A stretch of 5,563 nt of DNA from Candidatus Kuenenbacteria bacterium GW2011_GWA2_42_15 (GCA_000998185.1 LCCW01000059.1:1-5563), one strand, 5' to 3'. Shown: positions 1 through 5,145, counted from the first letter of the stretch. Notes: generated by a model not told the origin, from the letters alone. Translations and numbers: made by a program.

Positions 1-33
1 AAAAATATTATAGCGGCAACCCGTTCTATTGTA

Positions 34-62
34 ATTATATTCTCTTCCCTATTTTCTCGCAA
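34..62 (-). promoter_or_regulatory. Possible minus-strand promoter reading off the left edge
   Basis: On the minus strand, TTGCGA (62-57), a 17-base spacer and a perfect TATAAT (39-34) resemble a sigma-70 promoter. A second TATAAT lies at 12-7, with ATTACA (35-30) 17 bases before it. Either would drive a gene lying left of the window and starting within or just after the end of rlmE. In DNA this A+T-rich such boxes arise easily, so the call is tentative. Bases 1-48 contain no gene I can support. Confidence 0.3.
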
Positions 63-636
63 TGATATAGACTTCAAAACTCCTGTCGCGGCTGGCTTTG
101 GGCTTGAAAACGGCAACGCGGCTAAATCGGCTTTTTAGGTTTTTAACAAAGCCGTCAAAATCGCCGCCCTGAAAAATTTTCAAGACTAAATTTCCGTGTG
201 GAGCTAAAAATTTTTCAGCCAAGGAAACCACCCGCTCGTTCAACTCAATTGATTTTAAATGATCAACTTCTTTGGCGCCGGAAGTGGCTGGCGCTAGATC
301 GGAGAGGATGACCGGAAAAAGCGCAGGGTGATTTTTTTGAATCAAGCTTTCCGCTTCAGGCGAAAAAATATCAGCCACAAATATTTTTATGTTGCCGGCA
401 ATATGCTCAATAGACTGTAAATCTAATCCGATCAACTCGGCTTTGGGGCCAACAATTTTGACCGCATACTGGAGCCAACTGCCGGGAGCGGCGCCAAAAT
501 CCAAGACATCCATGCCCGGTTTTAAAATTTTAAATTTATCTTGGATTTCTGCTAATTTAAAAACACTCCTGGCGCGATAGCCCAGCTCCTTGGCTTTTTT
601 TAAATATCGGTCTTGAGGCACAAAATTTTTAGGCAT
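49..636 (-). CDS. rlmE: 23S rRNA (uridine-2'-O)-methyltransferase RlmE (FtsJ/RrmJ)
   Basis: The protein has 195 residues. RlmE enzymes use S-adenosylmethionine to methylate the 2'-OH of one uridine in the 23S rRNA A-loop during late assembly of the large ribosomal subunit in the cytoplasm. The SAM-binding motif VLDFGAAPGSW (44-54) is intact. By position and context the K-D-K-E catalytic tetrad of the family is complete: K27 (in RARSVFKL), D113 (in SDLAPATSG), K153 (in LVLKIFQG) and E188 (in SFEVYI). The ending KPKASRDRSFEVYI is typical of the family, and the length is close to that of E. coli RrmJ (209). The short N-terminus before YLKKAKELGYRARS fits the ATG at 636. No Shine-Dalgarno sequence precedes it. 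It lies downstream of the repeat-flanked GIY-YIG gene on the same strand, 101 bases after that gene's stop, so it probably has its own promoter. Archaeal-type relatives are possible but the bacterial assignment fits best. Confidence 0.93.
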   Translation of the reverse strand: MPKNFVPQDRYLKKAKELGYRARSVFKLAEIQDKFKILKPGMDVLDFGAAPGSWLQYAVKIVGPKAELIGLDLQSIEHIAGNIKIFVADIFSPEAESLIQKNHPALFPVILSDLAPATSGAKEVDHLKSIELNERVVSLAEKFLAPHGNLVLKIFQGGDFDGFVKNLKSRFSRVAVFKPKASRDRSFEVYIIARK

Positions 637-666
637 AAAAACGATAGGGATTTTTTACATTATCAT

Positions 667-678
667 CCTCGGGCGAGG
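667..678. repeat. Short perfect palindrome CCTCG-GG-CGAGG
   Basis: CCTCG (667-671) and CGAGG (674-678) pair around GG. It is preceded by TCAT, so it reads TCATCCTCGG like the start of the larger element at 693-734, and it may be a decayed or partial copy of the same repeat. It lies in the presumed leader/promoter region of rlmE. No T-run follows on either strand, so it is not a standard terminator. Confidence 0.4.
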
Positions 679-692
679 AACTAATATTTTTC

Positions 693-734
693 CTGTCATC
701 CTCGGACATCCTCGGACTTGATCCGAGGATCCAG
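693..734 (+). repeat. REP-like hairpin element, left copy, with internal 10-bp duplication
   Basis: The element begins CTGTCATCCTCGGA and ends TCCGAGGATCCAG. Its core is a perfect 9-bp stem, ATCCTCGGA (708-716) against TCCGAGGAT (722-730), with loop CTTGA. The stem's left arm is duplicated: CATCCTCGGA occurs at 697-706 and again at 707-716, so either copy can pair with the right arm. The general form, TGTCATcc..GGACTTGATCC..ggATCCAG, resembles dispersed REP-like palindromes known in many bacterial genomes; I cannot test copy number here. It ends three bases before the stop codon of the GIY-YIG gene. It could hinder read-through or protect the 3' end of that mRNA, but no U-tract follows it on the minus strand. 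Confidence 0.75.
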
Positions 735-737
735 TCT

Positions 738-1031
738 TTAAAACCACTCTTTGGATAAATCATCCCAATTTGGATTGTCTTTCTCAATTAAAGCTATCTT
801 CCATTTTCTATTCCAGCCCTTTAGCTGTTTTTCTCGTCTGATCGCTTCGGCAATGTCGTCTGTTTCTTCAAAATAAACCAAATTATGAACTTTATATTTA
901 CTAGTGAACCCTTTAACTAGATTGTTCTTGTGCTCATATAATCTGCGTATTAAATCATTGGTGATACCAATATAGAGGGTGCCGTTTTTACTACTGGCTA
1001 GGATATAAACATAGTAGTTATATTCTGTCAT
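738..1031 (-). CDS. Small GIY-YIG nuclease family protein (YhbQ/UPF0213-like)
   Basis: The protein has 97 residues from the ATG at 1031 and is a single GIY-YIG domain. The first motif is degenerate, VYI at 8-10, and is followed by YIG at 20-22 with the spacing YILASSKNGTLYIGITNDL. Further family positions are R30 and H34 (in RRLYEHK) and the metal-binding glutamate E67 in AIRREKQLKGW. The tail WKIALIEKDNPNWDDL is typical of the short stand-alone subfamily, in which the domain fills the protein. The cellular role of this subfamily is not well established; nuclease activity on structured or nicked DNA is the likely chemistry. An in-frame TTG at 1073 would add 14 residues (ADAPRAKTNKKEF plus the start), but these are not part of the domain, so the ATG is preferred. 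Neither start has a well-placed Shine-Dalgarno; AGGAG at 1094-1090 is 16 bases before the TTG. Inverted hairpin repeats lie on both sides. Confidence 0.88.
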   Translation of the reverse strand: MTEYNYYVYILASSKNGTLYIGITNDLIRRLYEHKNNLVKGFTSKYKVHNLVYFEETDDIAEAIRREKQLKGWNRKWKIALIEKDNPNWDDLSKEWF

Positions 1032-1117
1032 AAATTCTTTTTTGTTTGTTTTTGCCCTTGGGGCATCCGCCAATGCAAAAAAAGAAATTCTCCTGTGTGA
1101 TATTCTGGCGGATTTAT

Positions 1118-1173
1118 CTGGATTGCCCGATCAAGCATGCCCTCGGCTACGATCGAGGGTCGGACAATGACAG
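1118..1173 (-). repeat. REP-like hairpin element, right copy, with nested second hairpin
   Basis: Read on the plus strand the element starts CTGGATTGCCCGATCAAG and ends TCGGACAATGACAG. The outer stem pairs ATTGCCCGA (1122-1130) with TCGGACAAT (1160-1168), 8 of 9 positions, with one C/A mismatch. Inside it is a second perfect 6-bp hairpin, CCCTCG (1140-1145) with CGAGGG (1154-1159), loop GCTACGAT. It is inverted relative to the copy at 693-734. A further ATGACAG lies at 1184-1190. Outside, GTGTGATATT (1095-1104) and AATAATCACAC (1196-1206) can pair with one bulge and would enclose the whole element. The element fills most of the 176-base gap between the porin-like stop and the GIY-YIG ATG. No ordinary terminator with a U-run is visible there. 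Confidence 0.7.
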
Positions 1174-1207
1174 TGGGAACATAATGACAGCAAAAAATAA
1201 TCACACT

Positions 1208-2038
1208 TTAATAAGCTAACTTGTAGAGGTTGAGCCGAACAACGGTTTTTGGGCTTGGAGAAAAATTAACTCCTGCACTCCGGCCAATGGTGGTTTTCCC
1301 GCTATTTTGCAGCGATTCAACCAAGCCAACTAGCTGGAGATATTTAAAAATATCAACAGTAGCAAACAACCAACGGCCAGTTTTATGACCGTTATAATTA
1401 ATGGTGTTTTGGCCACCATTGACCCAAAATTTGCCGCTTTTCCATGTCAGGTCGCCGCCAGTGATTCGGCGGTAACCATCGGGCTGTTTGCCTCGCCAGC
1501 AGATTACTCCAGGAGTCAAATTAAATGGCAAATCGTAAGTCAGACGACCCGTACAATCCAAAGAATTGTTGTCGTCTTTAAATTTTGCTGTGCCATTTGT
1601 TGCACCAAGCATTCCCCAAATTCCTTTATATTCTTCCTGAATAAAAATTCCCAGCCCGCATGGGTGATTAAAAGAAGACGCTGGATAATTCAAAACAGGA
1701 AGAGCAAAAGGAGCTGGAAATTGATAAGTGATAGGGTCCAATGTGCGACCTACAATCAATTTTGGCATCCATTCTTCTGAAAATTGAAAATTAATTTGGG
1801 CAAAACCAAGTTCCGGTTTCCCTGCATTGTCAAAATCAGTGTAAGTGGTATAACTGACTTTAACTCTATTAATTCCAGTTTCCAGTGGCCCGCATAAAAT
1901 TAAGCGAACTTTGGGAATACTAAAACCGGAGGAATCGGTTTTTATCTGACCAAAGCCAGACAGAGCCGACTCACCAGTAGCAAAAACTGCATTTGAAACC
2001 AAGATCGAAACGACGAGCAAAAAATAAAGCGATTTCAT
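1208..2038 (-). CDS. Secreted porin-like protein (phosphate-selective porin O/P-like)
   Basis: The protein has 276 residues from the ATG at 2038, which is fixed by a well-spaced GGAGG. Residues 1-20 form a signal peptide: MK, a hydrophobic stretch LYFLLVVSILVSNAVFA, and likely signal peptidase I cleavage after VFA. The mature part is rich in short alternating strands, glycine, asparagine and aromatics, and ends in tyrosine (LNLYKLAY), as outer-membrane barrels often do. Its order resembles OprO/OprP-like porins: an early segment VRLILCGPL (44-52), then FAQINFQF (79-86), KLIVGRTLDPITYQFP (93-108), a YPASS..HPCGLGIFIQ region (118-134) and GMLGATNGT (142-150). It is shorter than typical members (about 400 residues or more), so it may be a reduced barrel. 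Four cysteines (49, 127, 162, 180) are unusual for a barrel. It would span an outer membrane and pass anions or small solutes; a secreted or envelope-attached beta protein is the alternative. The neighbours give no functional link. Family assignment is by eye. Confidence 0.6.
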   Translation of the reverse strand: MKSLYFLLVVSILVSNAVFATGESALSGFGQIKTDSSGFSIPKVRLILCGPLETGINRVKVSYTTYTDFDNAGKPELGFAQINFQFSEEWMPKLIVGRTLDPITYQFPAPFALPVLNYPASSFNHPCGLGIFIQEEYKGIWGMLGATNGTAKFKDDNNSLDCTGRLTYDLPFNLTPGVICWRGKQPDGYRRITGGDLTWKSGKFWVNGGQNTINYNGHKTGRWLFATVDIFKYLQLVGLVESLQNSGKTTIGRSAGVNFSPSPKTVVRLNLYKLAY

Positions 2039-2046
2039 GATTTGTT

Positions 2047-2051
2047 CCTCC
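2047..2051 (-). promoter_or_regulatory. Shine-Dalgarno GGAGG for the porin-like gene
   Basis: On the minus strand GGAGG sits 8 bases before the ATG at 2038. This decides the start: the in-frame TTG at 2053, five codons upstream, overlaps the Shine-Dalgarno itself and would put extra residues before the signal peptide. It is the only clear Shine-Dalgarno before a gene start in the window. Confidence 0.85.
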
Positions 2052-2106
2052 AAGTTTGTGAACCCATTGTAATTTTGATTATTTTTCTTTCTTTTTGTAT
2101 TCCAGT

Positions 2107-2135
2107 AATTTAAGCATAAAAAAAAATAAAGTCAA
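2107..2135 (-). promoter_or_regulatory. Promoter for the porin-like gene
   Basis: On the minus strand TTGACT (2135-2130) and TAAATT (2112-2107) are 17 bases apart. An overlapping reading, TTAAAT at 2113-2108 with TG two to three bases before it, makes an extended -10. The spacer is almost pure T. Transcription would begin near 2100, giving a leader of about 60 bases that contains the GGAGG. It faces away from the femAB promoter in the same divergent gap. Confidence 0.55.
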
Positions 2136-2168
2136 GGTCTGAAACAAAAATTAACTTTTTGTCAAATT

Positions 2169-2197
2169 TTGCCAATAAATCAAAAAAGTAATAGACT
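2169..2197 (+). promoter_or_regulatory. Promoter for the femAB-nucleotidyltransferase operon, probably leaderless
   Basis: TTGCCA (2169-2174), a 17-base spacer and TAGACT (2192-2197) form a sigma-70-like promoter. The -10 box ends seven bases before the ATG at 2205, so transcription would start at or next to the start codon. No Shine-Dalgarno is present, consistent with a leaderless message. The same layout and the same -10 octamer ATAGACTA recur before the MurE-like gene at 5213. A weaker alternative is TTAACT (2151-2156) with AATAAA (2174-2179). Confidence 0.5.
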
Positions 2198-2204
2198 ACA
2201 CTCT

Positions 2205-3248
2205 ATGGAAATCATCACTGATTACAAACATCGCGAAGCATGGGATAAATTCGTGGGGGAAAACACCAGCCCGGCCAGTTTTTTGCAGTCTTGGGAATGG
2301 GGCGAATTTAATAATAAAATATTGGGCAATCAAATTCAAAGATGGGCGATGATTGATGACGGCGAGCTGAAAATTGTTTTTATGTTAATTAAAAAAAACT
2401 TGCCGGCTGACAAGTTTTACTGGTATTGTCCGCGAGGACTAATTTGGAAAAAAGATTATCAAAATAAAAGAGTGCTGGCCTATCCTAAAATTATTGAGCA
2501 AGTTAATCAGGAAATTAAGGGCGCTGTTTTTATGCGCACCTGCCCGCCAAGCCAGTTTCAAGAGCACATTTCTGGCTTTTTAAAAAGACTGGGTTTTAAA
2601 AAACCAAAAATATTAATTCATTCCAAAGAGCCTGATAAAACCTTAATTTTAGATTTAACCAAATCAACAGAGGATCTATTAAAAAAAATGCATCCCAAAA
2701 CTAGATATAATATACGACTAGCAGAAAAAAAAGGAATCACCATAAGAGAGCTGGCAACAGAAAAAGATATTGATATATTTTATAAATTATCAGCTGAAAC
2801 CGCTAAGCGAGATAAGATTAGTATTTATAGTAAAAACTATTATTCTAAATTAATAAATTTTTTGACAGCCAATGAAACTGGCTTAAAATTAAAACTATAT
2901 CTTGTTGAATATCAAAATAAACCACTCGCGGCCGCGCTAGTGATTTATTTTGGCCAAACTGCTACCTATCTGCATGGCGCGTCATCCGGGGAACACAGAA
3001 ATTTAATGCCTAATTATTTAATTCAATGGCAAGCTATTAAAGATGCTAAAAATGCTGGTATGAAAATCTATGACTTTTGGGGCGTGAGCGAGGAGAATAA
3101 AACCTGGGCCGGCATTACTCGGTTTAAACGTGGTTTTGGTGGCCGGGAAATGAAATTTATAGGCACTTGGGATTATGTTCTGGATAAAAAATGGTACTAC
3201 ATCTTGAGGCTATTAAAAATTATTAAAAAAATAATCCCAAAAAAATGA
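2205..3248 (+). CDS. FemAB/FemX-family aminoacyltransferase (peptidoglycan bridge formation)
   Basis: The protein has 347 residues from the ATG at 2205. FemABX enzymes transfer amino acids from aminoacyl-tRNA to the stem peptide of lipid II or related precursors at the inner face of the membrane, building interpeptide bridges. Family features appear in order: SFLQSWEWGEFN near the N-terminus (25-36), a first GNAT-like half, the linking motif MHPKTRYNIRLAEKKGI (162-178), and the second GNAT-like half with YLHGASSGEHRNLMPNYLIQW (split 255-275) and IYDFWGV (288-294). FKRGFGG (307-313) and a closing GTWDYVL follow. Length fits the single-chain FemX-like class. No long coiled-coil serine-tRNA-synthetase-like insert is seen. 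An in-frame TTG at 2169 would add 12 residues but coincides with the proposed -35 box, so the ATG is preferred. Its stop overlaps the next ATG (ATGA, 3245-3248). The amino acid and acceptor cannot be read from sequence; a few relatives act on other polymers. Confidence 0.88.
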   Translation: MEIITDYKHREAWDKFVGENTSPASFLQSWEWGEFNNKILGNQIQRWAMIDDGELKIVFMLIKKNLPADKFYWYCPRGLIWKKDYQNKRVLAYPKIIEQVNQEIKGAVFMRTCPPSQFQEHISGFLKRLGFKKPKILIHSKEPDKTLILDLTKSTEDLLKKMHPKTRYNIRLAEKKGITIRELATEKDIDIFYKLSAETAKRDKISIYSKNYYSKLINFLTANETGLKLKLYLVEYQNKPLAAALVIYFGQTATYLHGASSGEHRNLMPNYLIQWQAIKDAKNAGMKIYDFWGVSEENKTWAGITRFKRGFGGREMKFIGTWDYVLDKKWYYILRLLKIIKKIIPKK

Positions 3249-3988
3249 TTAAAAAAATAGTAGTCCTGGCAGCCGGCCGGGCAACACGAATGAAAGAACT
3301 GGCGGAAAAAAACCCCAAACATCTGATCAAAATCAACAACGAGCCATTTTTATATTATTTTTTTAAAAATATAAAAAAAGCTGGTTTTGCTGAAATAATT
3401 TTAGTGGTTGGCAATTTTAAAGAGCAAATGATAGAATTTGCCAAAAAGTATGAGGCTGAATTTAATTTAACTTTAATTGACCAGTTTAAAATAATTGGCA
3501 CAAAAAAATATGGCACGGCCTGCCCGGTTGAGGCAGTGGAAAATGTCGTGGGCAAGGATAATTTTATAGTGGTTAATGGCGACGATCTTTTTTCGGTTGA
3601 TGATTTAAAAAAAATAGCCAACATTGAGGATAAATTTTGTTATCTTGCCGGCATCCATAATCCTGAACCGGAACATTATGGCATACTTGAATATGATGAA
3701 AACAACTTTTTGAAACGGGTCATTGAAAAGCCTGTGCCGGGAATTGATTTTAACCAATCCCGAGCAATGGAATATTTAATTAGCCCGGGTGTATATAAAT
3801 TTACTCCAGAAATTTTTAAAGCAGTCAAAAGGATTAAAAAATCTGCCCGCGGCGAATACGAGTTAACTGATGCGGTTAATTTGCTTGCCCAAGACAAAAA
3901 AGTCAAGATATTTCCCATCCAAGATTATTGGCAGACGTTTACTAGCCCGGATGATGTGGCTAAAATGGAAAAATTTTTATTAAAATAG
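3245..3988 (+). CDS. Sugar-phosphate nucleotidyltransferase (NTP_transferase family)
   Basis: The protein has 247 residues. The family joins a sugar 1-phosphate to an NTP, giving an NDP-sugar and pyrophosphate, and supplies precursors for envelope polysaccharides in the cytoplasm. The N-terminal Rossmann-like nucleotide-binding motif is VVLAAGRATRM (6-16), followed by PKHLIKINNEPFLYYF (24-39), where K25 is the usual phosphate-contacting lysine. VVNGDDLF (109-116) carries the metal-binding aspartate region. GILEYDENNFLKRVIEKP (146-163), SPGVYKFTPEIF (180-191) and RGEYELTDAV (202-211) are the sugar-binding half. YWQTFTSPDDVAKM replaces the common W.digtpedl ending. No left-handed beta-helix acyltransferase domain follows, so it is not a full GlmU. 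The sugar and nucleotide cannot be assigned; glucose-1-phosphate thymidylyl- or uridylyltransferase-like enzymes are the nearest style. It lacks its own Shine-Dalgarno and overlaps femAB by four bases, so translation is probably coupled. Confidence 0.87.
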   Translation: MIKKIVVLAAGRATRMKELAEKNPKHLIKINNEPFLYYFFKNIKKAGFAEIILVVGNFKEQMIEFAKKYEAEFNLTLIDQFKIIGTKKYGTACPVEAVENVVGKDNFIVVNGDDLFSVDDLKKIANIEDKFCYLAGIHNPEPEHYGILEYDENNFLKRVIEKPVPGIDFNQSRAMEYLISPGVYKFTPEIFKAVKRIKKSARGEYELTDAVNLLAQDKKVKIFPIQDYWQTFTSPDDVAKMEKFLLK

Positions 3989-4015
3989 CTTTATTTTTTA
4001 GACTTAATTAGCTGC

Positions 4016-4071
4016 TTGTTGACAAATTGTTGACAAGCTTTTTAATTTATGCTAATATATATATTGTCAAC
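4016..4071. promoter_or_regulatory. Operator-like array: three GTTGACAA copies around a promoter
   Basis: GTTGACAA occurs at 4018-4025 and 4029-4036 in direct orientation, within a repeated TTGTTGACAA at 4016-4025 and 4027-4036. The two copies are 11 bp apart, one helical turn. The reverse complement TTGTCAAC occurs at 4064-4071. The copies cover the -35 region and the predicted start of transcription, where a bound repressor would block RNA polymerase. The downstream gene encodes a protein with an N-terminal helix-turn-helix, so autoregulation is a reasonable inference. Part of the similarity reflects the -35 consensus TTGACA itself. Confidence 0.5.
4030..4058 (+). promoter_or_regulatory. 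Promoter for the HTH-GHKL-STAS-like gene
   Basis: A perfect TTGACA (4030-4035), a 17-base spacer and TAATAT (4053-4058) preceded by TGC give a consensus -35 with an extended -10. It is the best-looking promoter in the window. Transcription would begin near 4065, about 19 bases before the ATG at 4084, and the short leader has no Shine-Dalgarno. A second TTGACA at 4019-4024 is too far from this -10. Confidence 0.7.
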
Positions 4072-4083
4072 TAATTGTATACC

Positions 4084-5115
4084 ATGAATATTGAAAAAAT
4101 AATTTTAACTGAAATAACAAACAAAAAAAGTCTAAGGGTTGCTGACATAGTTAAGATAACCGGTTTTTCGCGTGCGTACATAAATAGATTCTTTAAAAAG
4201 CTGGCTGAAGAAGGAAAAATAATTCTAATCGGCAAGGCTAGCAAATCTTCTTATATAAAAGCTACGAAAGAATCGATTAGACGGAAAAAGAATAATATTT
4301 TAGAGATCAAGATGACATTAATGAATCAGAATCTGTCTGAAGATTTAATACTTGAACAAATTAAGAGAGAAAGCGGTATTTTTTTAGATATTCCAAACAA
4401 TATAAGCAAGATAGTTGATTATGCTTTTACCGAAATGCTTAACAACGCTATTGAACATTCGCAATCAAATAATATTGAAATACTAATAGAACGCGATGAG
4501 GATAAAATTCGTTTTGATGTGATTGATAAAGGCATAGGTATATTCAAAAATATAATTCAAAAAAGAAAATTAAAGAATAATTTGGAAGCGATACAGGAAC
4601 TAACCAAGGGCAAGCAAACAACTGCGCCCAAATTACATTCGGGTGAGGGCATTTTCTTCACTTCTAAGCTAGGCGATACTCTAATAATCCAAAGTTCTAA
4701 TAACAAGCTTTTATATAATAATATTGTTGAGGATGTTTTTGTATATAATATAAAAAAAGTAATCGGCACTAGGGTGACTTTTATAGTTTCGCTTAATTCA
4801 AGGAAAAAAATAGATAGCATATTTCGTGAATATTCATCTAATCTATATGATTTTACTAAAACCGAAGTTAATGTTAAGTTATATAAAATGGCCGCCGAAT
4901 ATATTTCCCGCTCCCAAGCTAAACGTCTGACAAGCGGATTGGAAAAATTTAAAAAGATTGTATTGGATTTTGATAAAGTAGAAACTGTTGGACAAGGATT
5001 TGCTGATGAAGTTTTTAGAGTTTGGCAGAACAAATATCCCACTATTAAAATTGAGATTAAAAATGCGAATAAAAATATTGATTTTATGATTGCCCGCGTG
5101 AAAGGCAATCGCTAG
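4084..5115 (+). CDS. HTH - GHKL ATPase - STAS-like (DUF4325-type) fusion regulator
   Basis: The protein has 343 residues from the ATG at 4084 (an in-frame TTG lies three codons upstream). Three parts are visible. Residues 15-60 look like a winged helix-turn-helix: VADIVKITGFSRAYINRFFKKL, split at 19-40, then a KIILIGK wing. Residues about 85-240 are a GHKL/HATPase domain: N-box EMLNNAIEH (117-125, with E117, N121 and H125), G1 box DKGIGIF (148-154) and G2 box SGEGIFF (186-192). Residues about 260-340 match the STAS-like DUF4325 pattern, with SRSQAKRL (275-282) and IVLDFDKVETVGQGFADEVFRVW (292-314, key residues D295, F306, D308, E309). There are no membrane segments and no phospho-accepting histidine region. 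In sigma-factor partner switching the kinase and the STAS protein are separate; here both are joined to a DNA-binding domain. Its target is unknown. Coding DNA is visibly more A+T-rich than the minus-strand genes. Autoregulation is suggested by the upstream repeats. Confidence 0.85.
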   Translation: MNIEKIILTEITNKKSLRVADIVKITGFSRAYINRFFKKLAEEGKIILIGKASKSSYIKATKESIRRKKNNILEIKMTLMNQNLSEDLILEQIKRESGIFLDIPNNISKIVDYAFTEMLNNAIEHSQSNNIEILIERDEDKIRFDVIDKGIGIFKNIIQKRKLKNNLEAIQELTKGKQTTAPKLHSGEGIFFTSKLGDTLIIQSSNNKLLYNNIVEDVFVYNIKKVIGTRVTFIVSLNSRKKIDSIFREYSSNLYDFTKTEVNVKLYKMAAEYISRSQAKRLTSGLEKFKKIVLDFDKVETVGQGFADEVFRVWQNKYPTIKIEIKNANKNIDFMIARVKGNR

Positions 5116-5145
5116 CCGTAGAGACATTTATTTGGAATAAATAAT

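Larger units (their letters stand above)
693..1173. mobile_element. Candidate GIY-YIG unit bounded by inverted hairpin repeats
   Basis: The left element (693-734) reads CTGTCAT...ATCCAG and the right element (1118-1173) reads CTGGAT...ATGACAG, so they are inverted copies sharing 6-7 bp termini. Between them lies only the small GIY-YIG nuclease gene and its leader. The whole is 481 bp. Many GIY-YIG proteins act in mobile introns or homing, and small YhbQ-like members are often found beside such palindromes. A mobile cassette is therefore plausible but unproven: no target-site duplication is obvious, and the arms differ apart from their ends and fold. The alternative is that two unrelated repeat copies happen to flank the gene. 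Confidence 0.35.

Noticed and set aside
1029..1078. Minus-strand 16-codon leader frame from TTG at 1078, with AGGAG upstream, whose TGA overlaps the GIY-YIG ATG
   Set aside because: The AGGAG is 11 bases from a TTG start and the peptide has no known pattern. Coupling by ATGA is possible but a chance frame is as likely.
693..1173. CRISPR array or tRNA in the repeat region
   Set aside because: Only two inverted, non-identical palindromic elements are present with a gene between them. There are no regular direct repeats with spacers and no cloverleaf or TPsiC-like segment.
1385..1780. Plus-strand open frame of 131 codons antisense to the porin-like gene
   Set aside because: The opposite frame has a signal peptide, a Shine-Dalgarno and porin-like motifs. 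This frame has no recognisable domain and no ribosome site.
2169..2204. In-frame TTG start for FemAB at 2169
   Set aside because: The extra 12 residues are outside the family's usual start, there is no Shine-Dalgarno, and the TTG forms part of the likely -35 box.
3355..3918. Two minus-strand open frames (80 and 89 codons) inside the nucleotidyltransferase gene
   Set aside because: They are antisense to a well-supported enzyme and show no motifs or start signals.
3982..3999. AAAATA...TATTTT hairpin followed by T-run after the nucleotidyltransferase
   Set aside because: The six-pair stem is entirely A-T and overlaps the stop codon, so it is too weak to call a terminator in such A+T-rich DNA.
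4557..5108. Minus-strand open frame of 183 codons antisense to the HTH-GHKL-STAS-like gene
   Set aside because: It is a shadow of a gene with clear domain motifs; its hydrophobic look follows from the complement of lysine/asparagine-rich coding DNA.
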